From an uncultured Prevotellaceae bacterium (lineage in GTDB: Bacteria > Bacteroidota > Bacteroidia > Bacteroidales > Bacteroidaceae): 61,451 bases of DNA. The DNA lies in NCBI GenBank assembly GCA_937900485.1, contig CALCEL010000068.1:1-61451 (forward strand), in the 5' to 3' direction. The position numbers and the translations under genes are program-made. Of the stretch, positions 34,964 to 42,937 are shown in pieces (the first letter of the stretch is position 1; each line of letters starts with the position of its first letter). The notes beneath the pieces were generated by a model. That model was not told the DNA's origin, made no database searches, and saw nothing but the letters and a program-made list of their open reading frames with translations.

Positions 34964-35368
34964 ATGGTAAATTATATATTCGAGTTAAAAGACAAGGTGC
35001 GCGACTATGAGTGCGACCTTCAGGGAATAGTCAACAACGCCAACTATCAGCACTATCTTGAGCATGCGCGTCATGAGTTTCTGCTCGCCAACAACGTCAG
35101 TTTCGCAAAACTTCATGACCAGGGTACGGACGCCGTGGTGGCGCGTCTGACCATGCAGTTCAAGGTACCTTTGAAAAGCGGTGACGAGTATGTGACCAAG
35201 ATACGTGTCAAGAAGGATGGCATAAAGTATGTGTTCCTTCAGGACATATACCGATTGCCGGATATGAAGTTGTGTGTCCGCTCTGAGGTGGACAGCGTGT
35301 GCCTGGTCAACGGACGCCTGTCGGACTGCAAAGAACTGGACGACACCTTCGCCCCATTTTTTGAATGA
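34964..35368 (+). CDS. Acyl-CoA thioesterase, hot-dog fold (4HBT/YbgC-like)
   Basis: 134 residues from the ATG at 34964; a longer frame from 34880 has a leader that does not fit the family. The hot-dog active-site helix is visible in YECDLQGIVNNANYQHYLEHARHEF, where the first Asp and the Asn/His surroundings are conserved in YbgC-type thioesterases. It hydrolyses a CoA or ACP thioester; substrate unknown. dprA follows after 23 bases. Confidence 0.85.
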   Translation: MVNYIFELKDKVRDYECDLQGIVNNANYQHYLEHARHEFLLANNVSFAKLHDQGTDAVVARLTMQFKVPLKSGDEYVTKIRVKKDGIKYVFLQDIYRLPDMKLCVRSEVDSVCLVNGRLSDCKELDDTFAPFFE

Positions 35369-35391
35369 TAAATCAATGACCTGAATACGAG

Positions 35392-36534
35392 ATGCGAGAG
35401 TTAACCTGTACCATTGCCCTCACCCTCATTAAGAATATCGGGGTGGTCACGGCCAAGATGCTGCTGGAACGATTCGGTTCCGCCACTGCCGTGTTTGAGA
35501 ACAGAAACAACATACGTGATGTCATCCCTGACGCCACACACAGGCTCATCGAGTCGATGAGAAACGTCGATGATGCGGTGGAGAGGGCTAAGCGAGAGGT
35601 GGCGTTCATCGAGGAGAAGAACATCCGCGCGTTATGCTCGAGTGACGCAGCCTATCCTCGTAGGTTGCTCAACTGTGCCGACGCTCCCCTCGTGTTGTAC
35701 TACTATGGCAACGCCGACTTCAACGACAGGAAGGTGGTGTGTGTCGTCGGTACCCGTCGGTGTACACCATATGGCAGGTACCTGTGTGAGACCTTCGTGA
35801 GGGAGTTGGGTGAGGCCGTGCCCGGAGTGTTGGTGGTCAGCGGGCTGGCGTACGGCATCGATGTCTGTGCTCATCGTCAGTCCCTCAGCTCAGGTGTTGA
35901 CACGGTGGGCATCCTCGCACATGGACTGGACATGATTTATCCGGCGTCACACAGGACTGTCGCCACGGAGATGATAAGTCATGGCGGCCTGCTCACTGAG
36001 CATGTGTCACGCACACCCATCGACCGTTTCAATTTCGTCAGAAGAAACAGAATCGTGGCGGGAGTGTCCGACGCTTGTGTGGTGATAGAGAGCGGAAGGA
36101 AAGGTGGCTCGCTGATAACCGCTGAGATGGCGTGCGGCTATGACCGTGACGTGTTTGCCTTTCCGGGAAGGGTGAGCGATGACATGAGCAGAGGCTGTAA
36201 CAGTCTTATTGCCAGCAACAAGGCGGCGATGATTGAGAGCGCATCCGATTTCGTGAGCCTCATGGGATGGGACGTTAAGGCGAAGGGACAGAAAGCTAAG
36301 CAGCTCGGACTGTTCGACGGAGTGCCCGACATGGACGTCTACGGACTCTCCGACGACGCCAAGAAGGTCATATGCTCGTTGAGCGGGGTGGAGGACAAGC
36401 CTGTCAACACCATTGTCAGTGAGACAGGACTGCCGTACAGCGCCATCAGCCTGCTGATTTTCGATTTGGAGTCAAAAGGACTGTTGGAATCGCTCGCAGG
36501 CAATAGAGTACGTCTCGTGAAAAACCGTTTTTAA
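35392..36534 (+). CDS. dprA: DNA-processing protein DprA
   Basis: 380 residues. It loads RecA on single-stranded DNA during natural transformation. Visible: N-terminal helix-hairpin-helix/SAM-like part (LTLIKNIGVVTAKMLLERFG), the Rossmann core with VVGTRRCTPYG, VSGLAYGIDVCAHR, GILAHGLDMIYP, FNFVRRNRIVAGVSDACVVIESG and KGGSLITAEMACGYDRDVFAFPG, and a C-terminal winged-helix domain (NTIVSETGLPYSAISLLIFDLE). It is complete and follows the thioesterase. Presence suggests the cell can take up DNA, or uses DprA in recombination. Confidence 0.95.
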   Translation: MRELTCTIALTLIKNIGVVTAKMLLERFGSATAVFENRNNIRDVIPDATHRLIESMRNVDDAVERAKREVAFIEEKNIRALCSSDAAYPRRLLNCADAPLVLYYYGNADFNDRKVVCVVGTRRCTPYGRYLCETFVRELGEAVPGVLVVSGLAYGIDVCAHRQSLSSGVDTVGILAHGLDMIYPASHRTVATEMISHGGLLTEHVSRTPIDRFNFVRRNRIVAGVSDACVVIESGRKGGSLITAEMACGYDRDVFAFPGRVSDDMSRGCNSLIASNKAAMIESASDFVSLMGWDVKAKGQKAKQLGLFDGVPDMDVYGLSDDAKKVICSLSGVEDKPVNTIVSETGLPYSAISLLIFDLESKGLLESLAGNRVRLVKNRF

Positions 36535-36588
36535 TTTTTTTTAGCATATATTTTCTTTACTCAAAAGAGGTACTAATGAATAAAAGTG

Positions 36589-36596
36589 TAACTTTG
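36589..36596 (+). promoter_or_regulatory. -7 element of the FKBP lipoprotein gene
   Basis: TAACTTTG, a full consensus match, 47 bases before the start codon; the -33 element is not clear. Confidence 0.5.
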
Positions 36597-36642
36597 CAAA
36601 GTTTTGGATGAAAACAAATTATAAAAAGAAAATAAATCAAAA

Positions 36643-37503
36643 ATGAAAAAAAACATTATGATGGCGGCCGTTGTCTTGGCTGCTACTGCGTTTACCAGCT
36701 GTAACAAAGGTGTGTCAGCGGATTTGAAAGAGGATGTAGACTCTATCGTTTACGATCTTGGTGTCGCTCAGGCACAGGGACTCAAACAGTATATGTCTAT
36801 GCAGCTCGGTGTTGACTCTGCTTATGTTGATGAGTTTATCAAGGGTCTGAAGGAAGGTGCTGTCAATGAGAGCAATCCTAAGAAGGAGGCTTACATGAAG
36901 GGTCTCGAGGTTGGTAAGCAAGTTCAGCAGATGGCTAAAGGTCTCTCAAACGAGATTTACGCCGGCGACTCAACAAAGACCGTTAACGTGAATAATCTCC
37001 TCGCTGGTCTCATCGACGGAATCAAGGGTACGGCGTCTCTGAGCGCTGAGGAGGCTTACAACCAGTTCCAGCAGAAGATCGAGCCTATCAAGGAGGCTAA
37101 CATGGAAAAGCAGTTCGGTGAGAACAAGGCTGCCGGCGAGAAGTATCTCAGCGAGAACAAGAAGAAGGAAGGCGTGATCACACTGCCAAGCGGTGTACAG
37201 TATAAGGTGCTCGTGGCTGGTGACGGTGCGGTGCCAACAGACACTTCTAAGGTTAAGGTGAACTACGAGGGTAAGCTTATCGACGGTACGGTGTTCGACT
37301 CTTCTTACGAGCGTAACACTCCGTTCGAGGTCGACATGCGCGTGCCACGTGTCATCCCAGGATGGGTAGAGGTGCTCAAGATCATGCCTGCAGGTTCAAA
37401 GTGGGAGGTTGTCATCCCTTACGATCAGGCTTACGGCTCTCAGAACATGGGTAAGATTAAGCCTTTCTCAACTCTTATCTTCACTATCGAGACACTGAAG
37501 TGA
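36643..37503 (+). CDS. FKBP-type peptidyl-prolyl isomerase, lipoprotein
   Basis: 286 residues. Signal peptide with lipobox (LAATAFTSC, Cys 20), an N-terminal helical dimerisation domain of Mip/FkpA type (about 30-165), then the FKBP fold: YEGKLIDGTVFDSSYERNTP, VIPGWVEVLKIMPAGSKWEV, PFSTLIFTIETLK. It should fold proteins in the envelope. It is the second of three FKBP genes within 5 kb and is followed 111 bases later by the third. VDMRVPRVIPGW replaces the usual FxLxxVIxGW segment, so the binding pocket may differ. Confidence 0.92.
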   Translation: MKKNIMMAAVVLAATAFTSCNKGVSADLKEDVDSIVYDLGVAQAQGLKQYMSMQLGVDSAYVDEFIKGLKEGAVNESNPKKEAYMKGLEVGKQVQQMAKGLSNEIYAGDSTKTVNVNNLLAGLIDGIKGTASLSAEEAYNQFQQKIEPIKEANMEKQFGENKAAGEKYLSENKKKEGVITLPSGVQYKVLVAGDGAVPTDTSKVKVNYEGKLIDGTVFDSSYERNTPFEVDMRVPRVIPGWVEVLKIMPAGSKWEVVIPYDQAYGSQNMGKIKPFSTLIFTIETLK

Positions 37504-37614
37504 TAATGTCTGCTCTTGTGCGCTGCGCGCACAGGACATATATAAATGATAGCGAATCCGAAATCCAAGTCATTTGGTTTTCGGATTCGTCGAAATAATA
37601 AAGTATTGAACGAA

Positions 37615-38700
37615 ATGAAAAAAATATTATTGTTTTCTCTCATTGCTCTCTCATCTACCACAATGATGGCGCAGATGTCAGTGAAAGACAGTATCAAGGC
37701 CGTGAAGGCAAAACAGGCCGCTGACCTCAAGGCTTTCAAGGAGAAACAAGCCGCTGACCTCAAGGATTTTATCAAGGCTCAGAAGGAAGGTAAGACTACA
37801 GCCTCTGCTTGTGAGCTGGTCACTCCGGCGCTTAACACTGAAGATGACTCACTCGCTTATATCTTCGGTATCACTAACTCAAGAGGACTCAAGCAGTATG
37901 TCGTCGGACAGCTCAACGTCGACACTAACTACATCAGCAAGTTCGTTGAGGGCGTCATGTATCGCGCCTCTGCCGACCCGTCAAATCATGAGGACCATGC
38001 CTATGAGTCTGGAGTGAGCCTTGGCGGTCAGGTCGAGCAGATGACTAACAGCTTGTCTAAGGACTGGTTCGCAGTGACACCTGAGAAGACACTCGACACT
38101 AAGATCGTCGCTGTGGGACTGATGCAGGGACTGACAGAGACTAACAAGATGTCTGTCGATGAGGCGGCGTCTTTGTTCCAGGATAAGCTCACTAAGAGAC
38201 AGGCGGACAATAAGGAGACTTTGTACGGACCGAACAGACGCGCGGGAGAGAAGTTCCTCGAGGACAACAAGAAGAAAGAGGGAGTGGTCACTTTGCCAAG
38301 CGGACTGCAGTATAAGATCTTGACTGAGGGTGACAAGAACGCGGCTAAGGTCATGAGAGCTGACAGGGTGAAGGTCAACTATGAGGGACGACTCATTGAT
38401 GGCACTGTCTTCGACTCTTCTTACAAGCGTAAGCAGCCGGCGTCTTTCCAGGCTAACCAGGTCATCAAGGGATGGACTGAGGCACTCATGCTCATGAATA
38501 TAGGTAGTAAGTGGGAACTCTACATACCTTATCAGCTCGCTTATGGCGACCGTGAGCAGGGAAAGGAAATCAAGCCTTATTCCGCTCTGATCTTTACCGT
38601 AGAGCTTCTTGAGAATGAGACTGCTACTAAGCTCGCGGAGAAAAACGCTAAGATGGACGAGAATAAAAACAAGGCAAAGGCTAAGATCCAGAAGAAGTAA
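37615..38700 (+). CDS. FKBP-type peptidyl-prolyl isomerase, periplasmic
   Basis: 361 residues from the ATG at 37615, which opens a cleavable signal peptide (MKKILLFSLIALSSTTMMAQ). Next comes a lysine-rich helix with a repeated KQAADLKAF / KQAADLKDF unit (about 32-52), a Mip-like dimerisation domain, the FKBP fold (YEGRLIDGTVFDSSYKRKQP, VIKGWTEALMLMNIGSKWEL) and a charged helical tail. The N-terminal repeat and C-terminal tail make it longer than its neighbours. A terminator follows 24 bases after the stop. Confidence 0.92.
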   Translation: MKKILLFSLIALSSTTMMAQMSVKDSIKAVKAKQAADLKAFKEKQAADLKDFIKAQKEGKTTASACELVTPALNTEDDSLAYIFGITNSRGLKQYVVGQLNVDTNYISKFVEGVMYRASADPSNHEDHAYESGVSLGGQVEQMTNSLSKDWFAVTPEKTLDTKIVAVGLMQGLTETNKMSVDEAASLFQDKLTKRQADNKETLYGPNRRAGEKFLEDNKKKEGVVTLPSGLQYKILTEGDKNAAKVMRADRVKVNYEGRLIDGTVFDSSYKRKQPASFQANQVIKGWTEALMLMNIGSKWELYIPYQLAYGDREQGKEIKPYSALIFTVELLENETATKLAEKNAKMDENKNKAKAKIQKK

Positions 38701-38724
38701 GACGATAACTCTTGGATATACGGG

Positions 38725-38758
38725 AAGCAAGGATAGACTGTTCTGTCCTTGCTTTTTT
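38725..38758 (+). terminator. Terminator of the FKBP gene
   Basis: Arms 38725-38733 and 38746-38754 pair perfectly; T residues run from 38753 to 38758. Confidence 0.9.
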
Positions 38759-38993
38759 GTGCCATCCCATGGAATGTAAGTTGCCGCAATATAGCTGACA
38801 AACTGTTCTGTCTTCGTTTTTTTTTGTGCATGCCATGTAATTTCTGCATGACGGGTGTCACCATGGACGCTGCGATGCCCCATCATTGTGACTTTAATGT
38901 GGCTGATGTGCCGCACTCAGATGCTGTGTGTAAGCGACATCACCATGAGAATGAGATGTGACATGAGGGGAATAACGGACAATTTGGAGTGTA

Positions 38994-39291
38994 ACCAAAT
39001 TTCCTGTGCTTATTTTTGACTTAATATATGTTAACTTATTGATATTCTTAAAACAAGATAGTCAAATAACTAATGTCTTTTGTTTGAAATTCTTAGGTTA
39101 GGATATATACTACAAACAGGTTTGAGAATTTCAAAATCCTAACCTGAACTTTTCATCGTCCTAACCTGAGATTTTCAGAGCACGAATAAGCTATGGTAAA
39201 TCTTCTGAAGCCATTTATCTGCTGACAGACATCAACGGAAAAAGAGGAGTTTAGGACTGTATAAAATATAGATGCGGATAGGAAATCTGGT
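38994..39291 (+). repeat. MITE-like repeat, left copy
   Basis: The ends 38994-39005 (ACCAAATTTCCT) and 39280-39291 are inverted repeats matching at 11 of 12 positions. Its inside matches 60478-60733 in reverse orientation, with identical blocks at 39083-39102 (20 bp), 39223-39252 (30 bp) and a 47-bp block with two mismatches at 39133-39179. AGGTTAGG/CCTAACCT words recur three times and can fold into hairpins. No target duplication was seen. Confidence 0.75.
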
Positions 39292-39390
39292 CATATGCTT
39301 ATAAGTGTATTTCCTATGTGGGGCGAATAATGGAAAAGTGGATAGAGTGACATTTGTATTCCATATTGATGACATTTCTTTACTGATTCT

Positions 39391-39422
39391 TTTGCGTAAT
39401 AGAAAATGAAGTTATACTTTTG
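39391..39422 (+). promoter_or_regulatory. Orphan promoter of the candidate small RNA
   Basis: TTTG at 39391-39394, 20 bases, then TACTTTTG at 39415-39422: a full Bacteroidetes promoter with ideal spacing and no gene after it. Confidence 0.6.
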
Positions 39423-39428
39423 TGACCT

Positions 39429-39568
39429 ATAATTAACCATGAGTATAGCTATTTATAATGGAGGCGTCTGAGCGTATAATAAGTTTGTAGATTGATGTTG
39501 CTCTCTTACAACAATAGAGACATAGTACAAAAATTATGAGGATGCTCAAACTTGAAACATCCTCTGTT
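39429..39568 (+). ncRNA. Candidate small RNA, about 140 nt
   Basis: A promoter with ideal spacing (39391-39422) and an intrinsic terminator (39538-39568) delimit a short transcript with no coding sequence beyond a 10-codon frame beginning at an ATG near 39440. No known RNA family was recognised. It lies between a MITE-like repeat and the Lrp-type regulator gene, and the terminator should prevent read-through to the latter. Confidence 0.5.
39538..39568 (+). terminator. Terminator of the candidate small RNA
   Basis: Arms 39538-39544 and 39558-39564 pair perfectly (GAGGATG/CATCCTC) and a TGTTTT tail follows. Confidence 0.7.
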
Positions 39569-39813
39569 TTAATTTTAATTATTCGGTTTATGTACTTCTC
39601 TTGGCGTTAGTTGTGTCCTCAATTGTTTTATATTCTTATTGTCTGCTTGTGTTGAGTAAGCGTTTTTCATCCAGCATGATGACAAGTCAGTGACGTGCCA
39701 CTTTATGTCATGGTGCGTAAACGGATGATTTGTAAGTGTCATCATTGACCGTTACCATGACAATCACTTTCACGTGAGACTTTTTTCTTTGGCTACTTTT
39801 TTCATTTGATAAG

Positions 39814-39844
39814 TTTCATAATATAAAGAAAAATTGTATATTTG
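39814..39844 (+). promoter_or_regulatory. Promoter of the Lrp/AsnC-type gene
   Basis: TTTC at 39814-39817, 19 bases, then TATATTTG at 39837-39844; one base off consensus. The start codon is 30 bases downstream. Confidence 0.5.
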
Positions 39845-39874
39845 CTTGCAAAGAGATAATAATATAAGTACGAC

Positions 39875-40408
39875 ATGGAAAAGATTGATAAACTCGACAA
39901 GCAGATAATGGAAATCATTTCCTGCAATGCTCGAATACCTTTTAAGGACGTGGCTGCTGTTTGCGGTGTGTCCAGAGCTGCCATACACCAACGTGTGCAG
40001 AGACTTATTGACATGAACGTCATCATTGGCTCAGGTTATCATGTTAACCCGAAGAGCCTCGGATATAAGACTTGCACGTATGTTGGTATAAAGCTTGAGA
40101 AAGGCTCGATGTATGCGCAGGTTGTTGAGGAACTGAAGAGGATACCTGAGATTGTGGAGTGTCATTACACAACAGGCCCTTACTCAATGCTTGTCAAGTT
40201 GTTCGCTCGAGACAATGAGCAGCTGATGGACCTGCTCAACAGAAAGATACAAGGCATCCACGGCGTGGATTCCACAGAGACGCTCATCTCGCTCGACCAG
40301 AGCATCAAGAAGCAGGTGCCTATCAACGTGTCTGACGCTGACGAGAAGGTGGAGAAGGTGGAGAAGGTGTCTGGCGACAGTTTAGTGATGGATGACGAGC
40401 TCAACTGA
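39875..40408 (+). CDS. Lrp/AsnC-family transcriptional regulator
   Basis: 177 residues. N-terminal helix-turn-helix (LDKQIMEIISCNARIPFKDV, then VSRAAIHQRVQRLIDMNVI, about 5-52) and a C-terminal ligand-binding/oligomerisation domain (TYVGIKLEKGSMYAQVVEEL, TGPYSMLVKLFARD). Lrp-type proteins sense amino acids and bind near their own promoters. The tail past residue 145 is acidic and contains three EKV units encoded by a 9-bp tandem repeat (40343-40369), so tail length may vary between strains. It is a single-gene unit, closed by a terminator. Confidence 0.92.
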   Translation: MEKIDKLDKQIMEIISCNARIPFKDVAAVCGVSRAAIHQRVQRLIDMNVIIGSGYHVNPKSLGYKTCTYVGIKLEKGSMYAQVVEELKRIPEIVECHYTTGPYSMLVKLFARDNEQLMDLLNRKIQGIHGVDSTETLISLDQSIKKQVPINVSDADEKVEKVEKVSGDSLVMDDELN

Positions 40409-40443
40409 CCCGTCGTGACGAGGTGATGAGCGCGACGTTATAT

Positions 40444-40481
40444 ATCCTGGCCGGAGTATTACTACCGGTCAGGATTTTTTT
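40444..40481 (+). terminator. Terminator of the Lrp-type gene
   Basis: An 11-bp stem with one G-T wobble (40444-40454 with 40465-40475), then a run of T to 40481. Confidence 0.9.
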
Positions 40482-40546
40482 GTGACGTCAGGTCCCGAAG
40501 AGAGATTTTTTCAGATGTCTTTCTATGTAATTAGCGTAATAATGTA

Positions 40547-40554
40547 TATCTTCG
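40547..40554 (+). promoter_or_regulatory. Possible -7 element before the DUF4369-like gene
   Basis: TATCTTCG, one base off TAnnTTTG, 25 bases before the start codon. The same variant word occurs before the epimerase gene at 56858-56865. Confidence 0.3.
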
Positions 40555-40578
40555 CGTGACTAACCAATAAACTAAGAC

Positions 40579-41208
40579 ATGAAAAAGATAAGTATCCTCT
40601 TTTTGTTATCACTGACGGTGATGCTGTCCGGCTGCGGACGTGACACTGAGTGTCGTGTGCATGGTGTTATGCCTAATGACAGCTACGAAGGTAAATACAT
40701 CTACATGATAGCGCTGGACAAGTCTATACGAGACAGTGTGGGAGTCGACTCATGTATGGTCAAGGACCGTAAGTTTGAGATGACGACGAGAAAGAATATG
40801 ATGGCGATAATACGTATGGACTGGCATTTCCGGTATGGATTGCAGGACTTGCTCGTCGTGGAGGAGCCTGGTGACATATATGTCACCATCGACTCTGTCA
40901 GCAGTGTCAAGGGAACAGTGAATAATGACGCCCTGGACAGTTGGAAACGTGTCACTGAGGTACATAACATGCAGTACCGGGAGCTGATGAGGATCTCACG
41001 TAAGGCGGCAGTCACGGGTGACACGGCGACGGCTAACAGCGTGAAGATGAGAGCTGACAGCATACACACGGTGTATAAGAACCGTACGAGGACGATGGCG
41101 GCAGAGCTGTCTGAAGGACCTCTCAAGGACTTCCTGAGCACGATGTTCCCTACTCACTACAAACGTCGCATGCCTGACGGCACCGTACGTGAGTGTGAGT
41201 TACCGTGA
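40579..41208 (+). CDS. Lipoprotein, DUF4369-like
   Basis: 209 residues. Signal peptide with lipobox (LTVMLSGC, Cys 19). The body has the DUF4369 pattern: CRVHGVMPNDSYEGKYIYMI, then VDSCMVKDRKFEMTT and VVEEPGDIYVTID. Such domains sit in front of thioredoxin-like proteins in Bacteroidetes, but here no thioredoxin domain follows. It opens the DUF6057/PD40 cluster and precedes the first membrane protein by 64 bases, so it may share its function. The family assignment is by motif only. Confidence 0.65.
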   Translation: MKKISILFLLSLTVMLSGCGRDTECRVHGVMPNDSYEGKYIYMIALDKSIRDSVGVDSCMVKDRKFEMTTRKNMMAIIRMDWHFRYGLQDLLVVEEPGDIYVTIDSVSSVKGTVNNDALDSWKRVTEVHNMQYRELMRISRKAAVTGDTATANSVKMRADSIHTVYKNRTRTMAAELSEGPLKDFLSTMFPTHYKRRMPDGTVRECELP

Positions 41209-41272
41209 TCATGGACAGCCATATGCTGTCCGCGCGACCGTTATGAGTATTTATGTGTCATTAACCAGATAT

Positions 41273-42916
41273 ATGAGAAACACTATTATAAGGTATGTTG
41301 ACTATGTGGCGTCAGCCTTCGTCACATTGTCGGTCTTCCTTTTCTGGTATCTACGTTATCCGCAGGCGTTATCCTTTCATGAACAATACCAGCTGTTCTT
41401 ATGGACATGGGATTATTTTGTGTCGGATGTGACGCATGTGGGAGGTGTGGCTGACTATCTTAGTGAGTTCGTGGTGCAGTTCTACCGCCTGGAATGGGTT
41501 GGCGCCGCCATGGCAGCCGCGATGACCGGTGTCTTGTACCTCACCATAGTCAAGGTGTTGAGGCTACGTCACGGGCGTCACGGCTTGGCGTGTTGCTTGA
41601 TGTCACTTTGTGTCGTCGCCCTGTTGATATGGCATCAGGGCGATGAGAATGTTCTCTTCAGCTACGTCATGTCGATGCTTCTGACGTCGGCTTCCTATCT
41701 CCTCCTCCGGAGACTGCCTGCCTGGGCTGACTTGCTGGTCGTGCCGTGTGTCTATTGGCTCGCTGGCCCGATGGTGTGGTTATACACCGGGCTGCGCTGT
41801 GTGGATGGCAAGAGACTTCACATGCCGCTGCTGTGTGTGCTGACATTGACGGTGCAGCTGTTGTCCGCCAGATACGTGCTGACACAGTGGGACATGGAGA
41901 GCGTGATGTACGGGACGACATACTATAGAGGACCGCGGGTGTATCCTGTCCTGCAGTTTGTCATACCCTCTGTGGTCGTGCTCGTGTATGCTGCGTCAGC
42001 GTTGCTGAGGAGACTGGATGACAGATACTTGTCACTGGCGATGTCACTGACAGCCGCAGCGCTTGCCGTATGCGCTGACTATTATGGTTATGACAAGGAT
42101 AAGTATGAGCTGATACGTCAGGACTACCTTATACGTAATGAGAGATGGAGTGAGGTGATAGCGAGAGCGGACCGTTATCAGGTCAACACGTCTTTCAGCT
42201 CCGTGTGCGTCAACCTGTCTCTCTCCATGACGGGACAGCTGACGAACCGTATGTTCTCATACTACCAGAGTGGTAAGGACGCCCTGGTGATGCCTATGTA
42301 CCGTGACTTCATGTCTGACATCCCTACCATGGAGGTGTTTTACAGACTCGGTATGGTGAACGAGTGTATGCGTTACGCGTTCGACCTGCAGGAAAGCATA
42401 CTTGACGGAAAGATAAGCGGACGTCTCACACAACGGGTCGCCGAGTGCTGCATAGTGAACGGCAAGTATAAGGTGGCGAGGAAATATCTGGATATACTGG
42501 AGAAGAGCCTTTTCTATGCCGCATGGGCTAAAGAGGCGAGGACATACCTCGGACGTGAGCAGTGGATAGACGCACATCCGGTGTGGGGAAAGATGAGGAA
42601 GAGACGTTACAAAGAGGATTTTCTCTACAGCTATGGAGAGATAGACAAGATGTTCGCCATACTCTTCAAAAATGACACGGACAACCGTATGGCGCTTGAG
42701 TATTTCATGGCGCAGCTATTGCTGAATGGCGACGCCAAGGCTTTTAAGTATTACCTGCCGTTGACGCGCCAGTATGGGGGATATACCGTCATGCCTTATG
42801 TCTATCAGGACGCCGCGAGATGTATGGGACGTGAGCAGGACATGAAGGCCTCACCCTACGGCAGATATGTCATCAGGATGATGAATAGTAACTCACAGGC
42901 TGACAACGCTCGTTGA
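41273..42916 (+). CDS. DUF6057-like integral membrane protein, copy 1
   Basis: 547 residues from the ATG at 41273, chosen because it aligns with the start of the paralogue at 44467; in-frame starts at 41189 (GTG, overlapping the previous gene) and 41243 are possible. N-terminal half: about nine to ten hydrophobic segments, with YLRYPQALSFHEQYQLFLWT and GGVADYLSEFVVQFYRLEW conserved in the paralogue. C-terminal half (about 300-547): soluble and helical, TPR-like (AECCIVNGKYKVARKYLDIL). Function unknown. The gene alternates with PD40/CxxCH lipoproteins, 21 bases before the first of them. Confidence 0.7.
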   Translation: MRNTIIRYVDYVASAFVTLSVFLFWYLRYPQALSFHEQYQLFLWTWDYFVSDVTHVGGVADYLSEFVVQFYRLEWVGAAMAAAMTGVLYLTIVKVLRLRHGRHGLACCLMSLCVVALLIWHQGDENVLFSYVMSMLLTSASYLLLRRLPAWADLLVVPCVYWLAGPMVWLYTGLRCVDGKRLHMPLLCVLTLTVQLLSARYVLTQWDMESVMYGTTYYRGPRVYPVLQFVIPSVVVLVYAASALLRRLDDRYLSLAMSLTAAALAVCADYYGYDKDKYELIRQDYLIRNERWSEVIARADRYQVNTSFSSVCVNLSLSMTGQLTNRMFSYYQSGKDALVMPMYRDFMSDIPTMEVFYRLGMVNECMRYAFDLQESILDGKISGRLTQRVAECCIVNGKYKVARKYLDILEKSLFYAAWAKEARTYLGREQWIDAHPVWGKMRKRRYKEDFLYSYGEIDKMFAILFKNDTDNRMALEYFMAQLLLNGDAKAFKYYLPLTRQYGGYTVMPYVYQDAARCMGREQDMKASPYGRYVIRMMNSNSQADNAR

Positions 42917-42937
42917 CTCTTACAGATTATTGCTATT

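Larger units (their letters stand above)
38759..39874. other. 1.1-kb gene-free region
   Basis: Holds a MITE-like repeat (38994-39291), a candidate small RNA with its own promoter and terminator (39391-39568), and the promoter of the Lrp-type gene. Open frames are short and without coding character. The rest (38759-38993 and 39570-39800) shows nothing recognisable. Confidence 0.7.

Noticed and set aside
37981..38916. 311-codon ORF antisense to the periplasmic FKBP gene
   Set aside because: Long only because of biased codons in the sense gene; it crosses the FKBP terminator and has no start signal.
38749..38961. 70-codon ORF after the FKBP terminator
   Set aside because: Starts within the terminator's T-run; Cys/His-rich, no family, no promoter.
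40343..40369. CRISPR-like or VNTR array
   Set aside because: Only three 9-bp units in a coding region; no spacers and no cas genes anywhere in the window.
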